A stretch of 56,547 nt of DNA from GCA-2688265 sp964527395 (GCA_964527395.1 CAZGQD010000008.1:1-56547); one strand, 5' to 3'. Positions 1-7,499 are shown, counted from the first letter of the stretch. Made by a program: numbers and translations. Notes: generated by a model not told the origin, from the letters alone.

Positions 1-42
1 AAAGTCTTGCAAAATAAGGAAAATTAGAAATTGCAAGACTTT
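1..42. repeat. Perfect 12-bp inverted repeat at the left edge
   Basis: Bases 1-12 (AAAGTCTTGCAA) are the exact reverse complement of bases 31-42, separated by 18 nt. The repeat sits on the window edge and inside the open frame of the next entry. A fold-back assembly artefact at a contig end is as likely as a real hairpin. Confidence 0.8.
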
Positions 43-286
43 TGAAATCGTACACCCTGAAATAACAGCAGACACAGTAAGAAACGTCAAAGCTTGGATC
101 ATCCAGAACCAACTAATGTTCAAGATCCTTATTACAAAGACAAAATGCTTAGGAATTTGCCCAAAAGATGGCGGAATCATGGTAATTTACAAGAATTCTC
201 AAGAAAGCAAAAGTAACGGCATTTGGTATACCAACATCAGCGATGAAGAAGATATCATTCAAGCTATAAAGAATGAACTAAACTAG
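2..286 (+). CDS. Thioredoxin-fold 2Fe-2S ferredoxin-like protein, 3' part only
   Basis: The frame is open from the left edge to a TAG at 284-286; the true start is not visible. The C-terminal part reads TKCLGICPKDGG, then a hydrophobic strand, then GIWYTNISDEEDIIQAI. This is the pattern of the small [2Fe-2S] ferredoxins with a thioredoxin fold (CLGxC, then WY, then a short C-terminal helix). An upstream CK may hold another cluster ligand. The family carries electrons in soluble complexes; no partner is visible here. The first 14 or so codons overlap the inverted repeat at the edge and may be artefactual. The family call rests on this motif alone. Confidence 0.55.
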   Translation, partial: KSCKIRKIRNCKTFEIVHPEITADTVRNVKAWIIQNQLMFKILITKTKCLGICPKDGGIMVIYKNSQESKSNGIWYTNISDEEDIIQAIKNELN

Positions 287-357
287 CCAAAGATAAGCTA
301 ATCCAACTAATCATCAATAAAAAAATCATCAGCTAGTTCCATCCCTAAGCAGACAGC

Positions 358-365
358 TTTATAAA
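358..365 (+). promoter_or_regulatory. TATA box of gatE
   Basis: TTTATAAA ends 25 nt before the gatE ATG at 390. This is the archaeal TATA-to-start distance, so the mRNA is probably leaderless. Confidence 0.75.
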
Positions 366-389
366 CGACTTTCTCCAACCAAGAAGATC

Positions 390-2324
390 ATGGTTAAAAT
401 AGAAGATTTAGGGCTTAAATGTGGGATAGAGATCCACCAACAGCTTGAAGGAAGAAAGCTATTCGGTCCCTATCCAACAAAAATCAGTAGAGACAACAGT
501 TACGATTTCCAAATTGAAAGATACATCAGAGCTTCAGCTGGTGAAGACGGAAAAGTAGACATCGCAGCAAAACAAGAACAACTAAAAAACTTAAAAATCA
601 TCTATTTAGGATCAAACGAATCTGCAGGCCTAATTGAAACTGATGAATCACCTCCGATCCCAATAGACAACAAAGCACTCTATGCTGCACTTCAAACAGC
701 AAAACTTCTAAAATCAAATGTAACTCCAATTATCCAAGTCATGCGTAAAACAATAGCTGATGGTTCTAACGTTTCTGGTTTCCAAAGAACAGCACTTGTT
801 GCAAGAGGTGGCCAAATAGAAACAAGCGAAGGCATTGTCAGAATTGAAAATATCAATATCGAAGAGGACTCAGCAAGACCAATTGATAACAAAGACAAAA
901 ACAACACAAACAACAATACCAAAACAAACACCAACAAATCTACAAACCAAAACAACTACACAAACACAAAAACATACCATTTAGACAGGTTAGGCGTCCC
1001 ATTAGTTGAAATTGGGACTGCTCCTGACATTAAAACTCCAGAGCAAGCAAAAGAAACAGCACAAAAGATAGGCTCATATCTAAGGGCTCTTCCAAACTGT
1101 AAGCGTGGTTTAGGAACAATTAGACAAGACGTAAATGTATCAATTATAGGTGGAGTAAGAGTAGAAATTAAAGGTGCTCAAGACTTAAAACTAATACCTT
1201 TGCTAGTCGAGAACGAAGCAAGACGCCAACACGCTCTTATTCAGTTAAGAAAAACCTTAAACGAAAAAAACATAACTTTAAACCCATTAAACATCATTGA
1301 CATCACAGAAGATCTAGAATTATCACCTTCTCAAATCATAAAAAAGAATAAACAAAAAGGCGGAAGCATAAAAGCAATAAAGCTCGAAGGTTTCAAAGGC
1401 CTAATTGGAAAAGAATTAATTAAAGACTATAGGGTTGGAACTGAACTAGCAGGCAGAGCCAAAATCAAAGCTGGTATTGGTGGTATTTTCCACAGTGACG
1501 AACTTCCAAACTACGGCATCACTGAAGACGACATAGAAAAGATCAAACAAGCCCTAAATATAGACACAAACATGAACAATCAAGAAGAAAACAAAGATGC
1601 TTTCATTTTAGTAGCAGCACAAAACAGTAAAGCAGATATCGCTTTAGAAGCTGTCCATGAGAGACTAGAAGAATTTTACAAGGGAGTTCCTTCTGAAGTT
1701 AGACGTGCTAGGGACAATGCCACTACAACATATCTAAGACCAATGCCAGGAGCAGCACGGATGTACCCAGAGACAGACATCCCACTAATTTACACAAAAG
1801 ACCAAAAAGACATAGAACTCCCAGAACTCTTAGAAGACAAAGCAAAAAGATTAATGAAAGTTTACAATTTACCAAGTGATCTTGCAACATACACGGCTAA
1901 ATCCTCTAAAGCCCAACTCTTCGAAAAATTAGCAAAAAGATACGAAAGTATCAAAGCAGCTTTCATTGCTGAAACTTTAGGTCCAACTTTAAAAGAAATA
2001 AGTAGAAAATACAAACTAAACCCAGATAATCTAACAAACAAAAACTTCGCCGACATTTTCATGTATCTGTCTCAAGATAAAATCCATAAGGATATCATCA
2101 TTGACGTAATTATAGACATGATCAAAGACAAATTCAACCTTAAAAACTACGAAAGCTTAGCTACTGAAGACTTGCACAAAGTCATCAAAGAAGTCATAGA
2201 ACAAAACCCTAACGCACCTTTCGGCGCACTTATGGGTCAATGCATGAAAAAGCTAGCTGGAAAAGCCTCTGGACAAGTCATTAGCAAAGAAATCAAGAAC
2301 ATTCTAGCCCATGGCCACAAATAG
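390..2324 (+). CDS. gatE: Glu-tRNA(Gln) amidotransferase subunit E
   Basis: GatE, with GatD, converts Glu-tRNA(Gln) to Gln-tRNA(Gln) in archaea. The 644 aa are close to the usual length. The N-terminal GatB/E amidotransferase core starts with LKCGIEIHQQL and includes LDRLGVPLVEIGTAPDI (about residues 198-214). A GAD-like insert follows (about 280-430), and a YqeY-like helical tail ends the protein. An Asn/Thr-rich low-complexity insert at residues 167-195 (DNA about 889-974) interrupts the loop after EEDSARPI, where relatives have a short linker. gatD is not in the window. The ATG at 390 fits the TATA box at 358-365. The identification is firm; the role of the insert is unknown. Confidence 0.95.
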   Translation: MVKIEDLGLKCGIEIHQQLEGRKLFGPYPTKISRDNSYDFQIERYIRASAGEDGKVDIAAKQEQLKNLKIIYLGSNESAGLIETDESPPIPIDNKALYAALQTAKLLKSNVTPIIQVMRKTIADGSNVSGFQRTALVARGGQIETSEGIVRIENINIEEDSARPIDNKDKNNTNNNTKTNTNKSTNQNNYTNTKTYHLDRLGVPLVEIGTAPDIKTPEQAKETAQKIGSYLRALPNCKRGLGTIRQDVNVSIIGGVRVEIKGAQDLKLIPLLVENEARRQHALIQLRKTLNEKNITLNPLNIIDITEDLELSPSQIIKKNKQKGGSIKAIKLEGFKGLIGKELIKDYRVGTELAGRAKIKAGIGGIFHSDELPNYGITEDDIEKIKQALNIDTNMNNQEENKDAFILVAAQNSKADIALEAVHERLEEFYKGVPSEVRRARDNATTTYLRPMPGAARMYPETDIPLIYTKDQKDIELPELLEDKAKRLMKVYNLPSDLATYTAKSSKAQLFEKLAKRYESIKAAFIAETLGPTLKEISRKYKLNPDNLTNKNFADIFMYLSQDKIHKDIIIDVIIDMIKDKFNLKNYESLATEDLHKVIKEVIEQNPNAPFGALMGQCMKKLAGKASGQVISKEIKNILAHGHK

Positions 2325-2385
2325 ACAAAATAACTCCTTATCAAGGACAACGTATTTAAAGTAGCCTATTTTTTTATATTTATTC

Positions 2386-2559
2386 ATGAAAGTAGATACA
2401 AGTGGCAGAAATGGAAATGTGATGTTAGAAGTCACTGGGGTAAGAATAGAAAAAAGTAGAATTAGTCCAAGCACTTGGGCCACATATCATTATAAAACAG
2501 GTAAATGGCATCCTCTTGTTGTTACCAGCGGTAAAATAACAAAGGTTGGAAAAGGATAA
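2386..2559 (+). CDS. Small hypothetical protein, 57 aa
   Basis: ATG at 2386 opens 57 codons ending in TAA at 2557-2559. TATTTAAA at 2353-2360 ends 26 nt upstream, the spacing of the confirmed leaderless genes here, and a T-rich tract follows. The peptide is basic and looks like a small beta-rich domain (VMLEVTGVRIEKS, WATYHYKTGKWHPLVV). I do not recognise a family. The promoter and terminator-like flanks support a real gene; the function is unknown. Confidence 0.55.
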   Translation: MKVDTSGRNGNVMLEVTGVRIEKSRISPSTWATYHYKTGKWHPLVVTSGKITKVGKG

Positions 2560-2568
2560 ACGAATAAG

Positions 2569-2593
2569 GTTTTTTATTTTATTTCATTTTTTT
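2569..2593 (+). terminator. T-rich terminator-like tract
   Basis: Runs of six, four and eight or nine T follow the 57-aa gene, with no hairpin. Archaeal RNA polymerase terminates at such T tracts. The rpoL promoter starts just after it. Confidence 0.5.
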
Positions 2594-2601
2594 AAGTAAA
2601 C

Positions 2602-2609
2602 TTTATAAA
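2602..2609 (+). promoter_or_regulatory. TATA box of rpoL
   Basis: TTTATAAA ends 26 nt before the rpoL ATG at 2635; probably leaderless. Confidence 0.75.
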
Positions 2610-2634
2610 CCAAAGCACAAAATCAACACATATC

Positions 2635-2904
2635 ATGGAACTAAACATTCTCGAAGAATCCAAAACCAAGATGGTTTTTGAACTAAAAGGCGAAACTCAC
2701 ACCTTTTGCAACCTATTAAAAGAAGAGATCAAAAAGGTCAAAGGCGTAGAATTGGCTTCATACAAAATCGACCACCCTCTAGTTGGAGTACCTACATTCC
2801 AAATTGAAACTAAGGGTGTAGAACCTAAAAAAGCTATCAAAGAAGCTCTAAAAAACATCCAAAAGTTAGCAAAAGACTTTGAAAAAGCAGCTTCAAAGCT
2901 TTAA
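2635..2904 (+). CDS. rpoL: DNA-directed RNA polymerase subunit L (Rpb11 homologue)
   Basis: RpoL pairs with RpoD to form the assembly platform of archaeal RNA polymerase. The 89-aa sequence has the family layout: MELNILEESKTKMVFELKGE, then ETHTFCNLLKEEI (the conserved HTxxNLL helix), then DHPLVGVPTFQIETKG, then a long C-terminal helix (about 60-87). Length is normal. It is a single gene with its own TATA box, about 10 kb from its partner rpoD at 13174. Confidence 0.95.
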   Translation: MELNILEESKTKMVFELKGETHTFCNLLKEEIKKVKGVELASYKIDHPLVGVPTFQIETKGVEPKKAIKEALKNIQKLAKDFEKAASKL

Positions 2905-3009
2905 TTTTCTTCTTTATTTGATACAAAACCAAAATTTTTTATATTCTCTCTAATTTAAAATAGCAAAATATTTCACAACAATTAAAAACACCTTCTCTTC
3001 CAAGCATTT

Positions 3010-3384
3010 ATGACAAACAGATTAGCTCCAACTAGCCTTCTAACTCTAACACTCTTAGCTTGCCCTCCAAAACAAGCACCAACTGATCCAATTGCATCTT
3101 CTAGAGCCGATTTCACCGCAAATGTCTTTGATCTTTATTTAGGTAGAAGTTCTGGGTGCATTGCAACAGCTCCATATAATGTTCAAACAGGTAGGGTAGG
3201 GGAGTGTCAAGTGTATTGTGCAGGTCAAAGTTTACCTCCAATTGATGGTTTACCACTTTCATTCAAACTAGCTGCAACTCCAAACTTAGAAAGACAAAGA
3301 TATGAATTACTGGGGGCCTCTTGCAACCAAGATTCCTTCAAAGCTGCAATTGATGCCTACAACACCAGACAAACAGATAATTAG
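3010..3384 (+). CDS. Hypothetical lipoprotein, 124 aa
   Basis: A short N-terminus and hydrophobic stretch (LLTLTLLAC, Cys at about residue 18) form a lipobox-like signal, so the mature protein is probably lipid-anchored outside the membrane. The mature part has several cysteines (SGCIA, GECQVYCAG, GASCN), suggesting disulphides. A TATA-like TTTATAT lies near 2937-2943, so a short leader is likely. I do not recognise the domain. The next 209 bases hold nothing I can name until the promoter of the toxin pair. Confidence 0.6.
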   Translation: MTNRLAPTSLLTLTLLACPPKQAPTDPIASSRADFTANVFDLYLGRSSGCIATAPYNVQTGRVGECQVYCAGQSLPPIDGLPLSFKLAATPNLERQRYELLGASCNQDSFKAAIDAYNTRQTDN

Positions 3385-3593
3385 AAACTTAGGTCCTCTC
3401 TAGAATATTTTTCAGTCTCAAGATTTTTCTCAAATTCAAGAAGCCTTCTATGAAGATCAAGACTCACCTAATTTATATCTTCTCTTTTCACATCTATTTT
3501 AGATAGTTCTTCCTTATTACTTTTTCTAAAAATACCTCAAAAAAAACCAAACATTTATATAATTGATGCCAAATAAATATCAACTGATACTAA

Positions 3594-3905
3594 ATGACCA
3601 CAGAAGCTTTACAATTCACGAAAAATGAACTAATAGATAAGACTGCAACAAAGACTAAAAGATACCCTAATCTTTCAACTGTCATTATGGTTGAAGACTT
3701 TCTAAAAAGTAAACAAGATGCACCTTTAAAAATTGCACAAATAAAAAAACAGCTTCCAAAACAAGTCATGCACCAAACTCTTCAAGTAATTCTAGAATAT
3801 CTTTGGAAAAGTGGAAAAATAATTTATGGTCCAAAAGGTATACAATGGATCTACACAAAGCCTAAATACCTCAAAAAGATGTTTGAAGATACACTTGAGG
3901 TATAA
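3594..3905 (+). CDS. Putative antitoxin, small winged-helix-like protein
   Basis: The 103-aa protein lies 3 nt upstream of a RelE-type toxin, the usual antitoxin-first order. Residues about 25-85 (VEDFLKSKQDAPLKIAQIKKQL, then QVILEYLWKSGKIIYGPKGIQWIY) read like a winged helix: helices, then a beta-hairpin wing carrying GKIIYGPKGI. Such proteins usually bind both the toxin and their own promoter. TTTATATA at 3554-3561 is the likely TATA box. The role comes from gene order and fold pattern, not from a recognised family signature. Confidence 0.6.
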   Translation: MTTEALQFTKNELIDKTATKTKRYPNLSTVIMVEDFLKSKQDAPLKIAQIKKQLPKQVMHQTLQVILEYLWKSGKIIYGPKGIQWIYTKPKYLKKMFEDTLEV

Positions 3906-3908
3906 TCT

Positions 3909-4256
3909 ATGTTCGCAGGAAAGGATATAAGAGTTCTGTTAAAAGGTCAGGCAAAGGAAAGTTTTCTAAACTTAAAAAAGAGGGATGATAAAGAAGCTCA
4001 GGCTCTTTTAAAGTCCATAAAACGAATTATTGATATTCTCAAAGATAATCCTCAATATGGTGATCCAATAGAAAAGAGAAAAATCCCTAAAAAATATCAA
4101 AAACAAGGAATAAAAAACCTTTATCGTTGTGAGCTTTCTCACTATTGGAGATTAATTTACACACTTCAAGGTTCACGTTTAGAAATCTTTGCATTTGTTC
4201 TTAACATTATGGATCACAAACAATACGACAAACTTTTCAAATATAGAAGAAAGTGA
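3909..4256 (+). CDS. RelE/ParE-superfamily toxin
   Basis: The 115-aa sequence has the RelE-type layout: two N-terminal helices (KGQAKESFLNLKKRD, then LLKSIKRIIDILKDNP), a basic patch (KRKIPKKYQKQG), and the core NLYRCELSHYWRLIYTL, followed by ILNIMDHKQYDKLFKYRRK. The WRLIYT strand and the C-terminal HxxYxxxFxYR match archaeal and bacterial RelE/HigB-like RNases that cut mRNA on the ribosome. It starts 3 nt after the antitoxin-like gene, so the two are probably co-transcribed. The exact subfamily is not decided. Confidence 0.75.
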   Translation: MFAGKDIRVLLKGQAKESFLNLKKRDDKEAQALLKSIKRIIDILKDNPQYGDPIEKRKIPKKYQKQGIKNLYRCELSHYWRLIYTLQGSRLEIFAFVLNIMDHKQYDKLFKYRRK

Positions 4257-4291
4257 TTTTAATCTCATTAAAATATCATATTCAACAAAAC

Positions 4292-4354
4292 TTATATACT
4301 ATTTTCTCATAAAAAACTAAGGTTATTGCAATTAAACAATAAAAAATCGAGGTG
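4292..4354 (+). promoter_or_regulatory. TATA box and Shine-Dalgarno of the acidic secreted protein
   Basis: TTATATAC at 4292-4299 predicts a start near 4324. The roughly 35-nt leader carries GAGGTG at 4349-4354, 5 nt before the ATG at 4360. This gene is therefore leadered, unlike most single genes nearby. Confidence 0.55.
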
Positions 4355-4359
4355 AAAAA

Positions 4360-5019
4360 ATGAAAAAAATATTAACAATTCTAACAATTCTACTAATCAC
4401 AGTTAGTTTAGCTACTTTTGCTTTAGCAGATGAAACAACTGATAATATTGAGGAAGTTGTAAATGAAGTAGATGAAGTACTTGATCCAAATGAAGAGGTT
4501 CAGGAAACTGTAGTGGACGAAAACTTAGGTGAAGCAACAGAAACAGACATGGTTCATGAAACAACTGAGGATGAAGTAGTCGAAATTGTAAATGATGTAG
4601 CTGATCCAAATAACATGCCTGACAACATCCAAGAAGAAGTCGAGCAAGTAGTTGAATATGTTGTAGACAACCCTACTGATGTAGCAAACCAAGTAACTGA
4701 GGTAATCACAGATGTTGCAACAGGTGTAGCAAACGAAGTGAGTGAAACTAGCGACGAACTAAGGACAACTCAAGAGGACTTAATTTATTGTAAAGGAAAA
4801 CTAGAATATGCTGGTGAAAGAATTGCTGAACTAGAAGCACTTTTAACTGAAGCAGGGGTAGAAGTTCCTGAAGCAGCAGCTGATCTTGATCCAGAAAGAA
4901 GCGACGACCCAGTAGAAGCTCCTGAAGGTGAAGTAGTTGAACCTGTAAACCCTACAGACGAAGAATTCCAAGAAGAAGTTGGTATTGTTCAAAAGCTATT
5001 CGGCTGGCTTAAAGGATAA
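4360..5019 (+). CDS. Secreted, very acidic repeat protein
   Basis: The 219-aa protein starts with a signal peptide (MKKILTILTILLITVSLATF, cleavage probable after ALA). The mature part is rich in Glu, Asp, Val and Thr, with loosely repeated motifs: EVVNEVDEVLDPNEEV, EVVEIVNDVADPNNMP and EVEQVVEYVVDNPTDV. A short coiled coil follows (YCKGKLEYAGERIAELEALL, about 144-165), then a Pro/Glu linker and a hydrophobic end (IVQKLFGWLKG). It is exported and may be membrane-associated by either end. I do not recognise a family. T runs follow it. Confidence 0.65.
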   Translation: MKKILTILTILLITVSLATFALADETTDNIEEVVNEVDEVLDPNEEVQETVVDENLGEATETDMVHETTEDEVVEIVNDVADPNNMPDNIQEEVEQVVEYVVDNPTDVANQVTEVITDVATGVANEVSETSDELRTTQEDLIYCKGKLEYAGERIAELEALLTEAGVEVPEAAADLDPERSDDPVEAPEGEVVEPVNPTDEEFQEEVGIVQKLFGWLKG

Positions 5020-5044
5020 ACATATACAATAAAATAAAAAAACA

Positions 5045-5064
5045 TTTTTTTTTCACTTTTTTTT
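5045..5064 (+). terminator. T-tract terminator
   Basis: Two runs of nine and eight T separated by CAC follow the acidic secreted protein. This fits T-tract termination by archaeal RNA polymerase. Confidence 0.6.
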
Positions 5065-5215
5065 CACTCGTTTATTCCTCTTCTTTTTCAACTCTTTCTT
5101 TTTCTCTAAAAAACCCTAAACCATCAACTATTCAACAAGAAACTATGTTCTCCAGTAACTAAAACGTCTATTCCACAACCACAACGAATTTAAAAGCAAA
5201 ACACTCCAAGACTAC

Positions 5216-6937
5216 ATGCCAGTTGATAAAGGAACCTGCCTTAGATTTTACAAGCGTAAAGATGTTCAAGAACTCCTTCTAGAACACGCAGAGGACAAAG
5301 AATTAGGCACCAGATTCAACGAACGGTTTGGTAAACGACCAGATATTCTGCAATATCCAAAAGACATTCTAGAATTGGCAAAAAGAGGCATTACAAGCTT
5401 TCATTGTAGTGAAGAGGTCTGGCATGACCCGCTCCAACTTTCTTCAGTAATTACTAAAAAAGAGATGGACGAGTTAAGAAAAGGTTGGGACTTAATTTTA
5501 GACATAGATTGCCTTGAAGTAGAATATAGCAAAATCTGCGCAGACTTAACAATAAAATTTCTAAAATATTGTGGTGTTAAAGATATATACGCAAAATTCA
5601 GCGGTAATAAGGGTTTTCATATAGCAGTCCCATTTGAAGCATTTCCACAAACATTAAACGAAAAACCTCTTCACCTTTTATTTCCCGAAGCTCCAAGAAA
5701 GATCGCAACTTACATAACACACAATATCAAAGAGCAATTAGCTAAAGAAATACTTGCTCTAGAGAACGGCAATATTAATGCAATCAAAGAAAAAACAAAA
5801 ACAGAATCAGACAAAATATTGTACTACCAAAAAAATGCTTTAGGTGATAGAATACCAAAACTAAATTTAGATGCTTTTATTGAAATTGATACAATTCTAA
5901 TAGCCCCTAGACACTTATACAGAATGCCATATTCCTTACATGAAAAATCAGGCCTAATCTCCTTACCAATCAGACTTGAAGATGTCAGAAAGTTCCAAAA
6001 ACCTATGGCAGACCCAAACAAGTTCCTAATGCCACTTGCACCTTTTATTCAAAGAAACAAACAGATCGAGCCAAGTGCTACGAAACTATTGGTCAAAGCC
6101 TACGATTTTGAATTACAAGAAATAGAATTGCAGCATTACAAAGAACTCTTAAAAAGCAAAAACAAGACTCAAGATAAAAATTTCAAGGAATTAAAGATTG
6201 AATCCCCTATCACTGAAGATCTTTTTCCACCATGTATCAAGTACATCCAAAATGGTCTTGAAGACGGTAAAAAACGTGCTATTTTTGCAATGATCAATTT
6301 TTTGGGCAAGATTGCTTGGGACAAAGCCGCAATAGAATATTATTTAAAGGAATGGAATAAGAAAAACCCTGAACCTCTAAAAGATGGTTACATTAAAGGA
6401 CAACTGGCTCATTTCAAAAAAGATAAAGTAATTTTGCCCCCTAATTGCAACAATGAAGGATATTATCAAGCCTTAAACATCTGTAAACCAGACAACCTTT
6501 GCCGTAGAGTAAAAAACCCTGTGAATTATACAATTATCAAATACAAGGCAAAACTGGCTGAAGAGAAGCGTCAAGCAGAACAAAAAGAGAAAGAAGAAAA
6601 AAAGCAGCAAAGACAAGAAAAGAAACAAGCTATTGAGCAAAGAAGAAAGGAAAAAGCGAAGAATAAGCAAGCCAAAGCAGCAGATAATCAAAATAATGAA
6701 GCACAAACACAAGATTCAACAGAAACAGATAATCTTCTTCCAGTCCAAGAAATCAAAGCAAATGAAACATCTCAGGAAACAAAACTTAGTGAGGCACGAA
6801 CTAAGTTCCAAGAGCAAAGCTCGCAAGAAGAACCAATAGAACCTGATGCTTCTCAAACAAAAGTAGTTCCTCAAGATCCAAATGCAACAAAGAATCCTGA
6901 ATCAACAGAATCTACATCACTACATACACAAAAATAA
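5216..6937 (+). CDS. Fused DNA primase, PriS catalytic subunit joined to PriL Fe-S domain
   Basis: The protein makes RNA/DNA primers for replication. Residues 1-300 are archaeal PriS: LILDIDC gives acidic residues D96 and D98, SGNKGFHI (129-136) is the SGxxGxH motif, and EIDTILIAPRHLYRMPYSLH (223-242) holds the probable third acid (D225) and the RxPxSLH block. Residues 337-440 match the C-terminal domain of PriL: PPC (C340), PPNC (C411), ICKPDN (C423) and LCRRVKNPVNY (C429), four cysteines able to hold a [4Fe-4S] cluster. The PriL N-terminal domain is missing. Such fusions are known in Nanoarchaeum and relatives. A K/E/Q-rich tail of about 130 residues follows and contains one copy of a 45-nt repeat. 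No separate priL is present. Confidence 0.9.
   Translation: MPVDKGTCLRFYKRKDVQELLLEHAEDKELGTRFNERFGKRPDILQYPKDILELAKRGITSFHCSEEVWHDPLQLSSVITKKEMDELRKGWDLILDIDCLEVEYSKICADLTIKFLKYCGVKDIYAKFSGNKGFHIAVPFEAFPQTLNEKPLHLLFPEAPRKIATYITHNIKEQLAKEILALENGNINAIKEKTKTESDKILYYQKNALGDRIPKLNLDAFIEIDTILIAPRHLYRMPYSLHEKSGLISLPIRLEDVRKFQKPMADPNKFLMPLAPFIQRNKQIEPSATKLLVKAYDFELQEIELQHYKELLKSKNKTQDKNFKELKIESPITEDLFPPCIKYIQNGLEDGKKRAIFAMINFLGKIAWDKAAIEYYLKEWNKKNPEPLKDGYIKGQLAHFKKDKVILPPNCNNEGYYQALNICKPDNLCRRVKNPVNYTIIKYKAKLAEEKRQAEQKEKEEKKQQRQEKKQAIEQRRKEKAKNKQAKAADNQNNEAQTQDSTETDNLLPVQEIKANETSQETKLSEARTKFQEQSSQEEPIEPDASQTKVVPQDPNATKNPESTESTSLHTQK
6781..6825 (+). repeat. 45-nt double-hairpin element, copy 1, inside the primase frame
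   Basis: Stem one is ACTTAGT/ACTAAGT; stem two is GAGC/GCTC around a 3-nt loop AAA. Read as protein, this copy gives KLSEARTKFQEQSSQ in the primase tail. It differs from copy 2 at a few sites, two of them a compensating pair in stem one. Confidence 0.8.
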
Positions 6938-7185
6938 AGCCATTTTGACTGTTAAAACCAAAAACTTGGTGAAGCATGAACCAAGTTCCAAGAGCTTTGC
7001 TCGCAAGAAGAAGGTCGTTTTGATCGTTTTAGACCAAAAGAAGACAATTTTAGCCTTTAAAATGAAAAAGGAGTTCATTTTTACCGTTTTAGGGCAAATA
7101 AAGCCAAATTTGGCTGTTAGAAGTAAAAAGAAGGCTATTTTAATCGATTCAGGCAAAAATAAACCTCAAAATGGCTGATTTAAGC
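6931..7185 (+). repeat. Degenerate 30-bp tandem repeat array, first location
   Basis: Unit starts at 6931, 7006, 7036, 7066, 7096, 7126 and 7156 are exactly 30 bp apart, except that a 45-nt double-hairpin element fills 6961-7005. Units follow AAAAGAAGG, then about AATTTTGAC, then CGTTTTAGAGC, with much drift. One frame is open across the array and would give a 10-aa repeat (pattern KKKxILxVxx). The sister array at 50.8 kb has stops in every frame I read, so a coding role is unlikely. There are no spacers, so this is not CRISPR. Confidence 0.8.
6961..7005 (+). repeat. 45-nt double-hairpin element, copy 2
   Basis: Stem one is ACTTGGT/ACCAAGT and stem two GAGC/GCTC around TTT. It occupies 1.5 unit lengths inside the 30-bp array. 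Compared with copy 1, stem one changed on both strands (A-T to G-C) and still pairs. Confidence 0.85.
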
Positions 7186-7190
7186 AAAAA

Positions 7191-7231
7191 ATTCTTGCCC
7201 TGCAAAATCAATAAAGAAAAAATAAAGGGTA
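7191..7231 (+). repeat. Flanking repeat of Fic gene 1, downstream copy
   Basis: The segment begins CTTGCCCTGCA (7194-7204) and ends AATAAAGGGTAA (7220-7231), a weak inverted repeat around an A-rich loop. Nearly the same sequence recurs at 8537-8576, just upstream of the Fic promoter. Confidence 0.6.
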
Positions 7232-7282
7232 AAAAAGAACAATGATCTATTTTTGGCAGTGTTAATCTTTGACTGATATTTT

Positions 7283-7432
7283 TTGCATTGCATTAATTTA
7301 CGGTGGTCAAGCTTACTGCAAGTACATTCCACTGAGCGTACTATTTTGCTCCCGTTGGTCACAAAATACTCGTGGAAATAATCTTGCTCTGAATAACACT
7401 ACCAGCAAGGGACCCACCCGCAAAAGATGCAA
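7283..7432 (+). ncRNA. Putative structured RNA, family B, copy 1
   Basis: This segment matches two minus-strand segments at 48619-48804 and 53392-53523. Shared blocks are TGCAAGTACATTCCACTGAGC (split here as TGCAAGTACA and TTCCACTGAGC, 7317-7337), CTCGTGGAAATA (7369-7380) and CCAGCAAGGGAC (7402-7413). Outer pairing is TTGCAT 7283-7288 with ATGCAA 7427-7432, then CGGTGGTC 7301-7308 with GACCCACCCG 7411-7420 (one or two bulges). TTCCAC pairs with GTGGAA. The pairing survives sequence change between copies. No canonical TATA box is visible at this copy. Not a tRNA, SRP or RNase P RNA that I recognise. Confidence 0.6.
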
Positions 7433-7499
7433 TTTTAGATAAATCAGTCAAATGTATAAACTACCCTATTTTTAATAACTGGGCTATCTTTTCAGATCT

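Noticed and set aside
6882..7178. Decapeptide-repeat protein from the first array
   Set aside because: One frame is open and gives a 10-aa periodic peptide, but a 30-bp tandem repeat does that automatically when free of stops. The frame overlaps the primase end and the sister array has stops, so I do not list it as a gene.
6931..7185. CRISPR array
   Set aside because: Units of 30 bp follow each other directly and all drift from one consensus. There are no unique spacers, no stable repeat and no cas genes.
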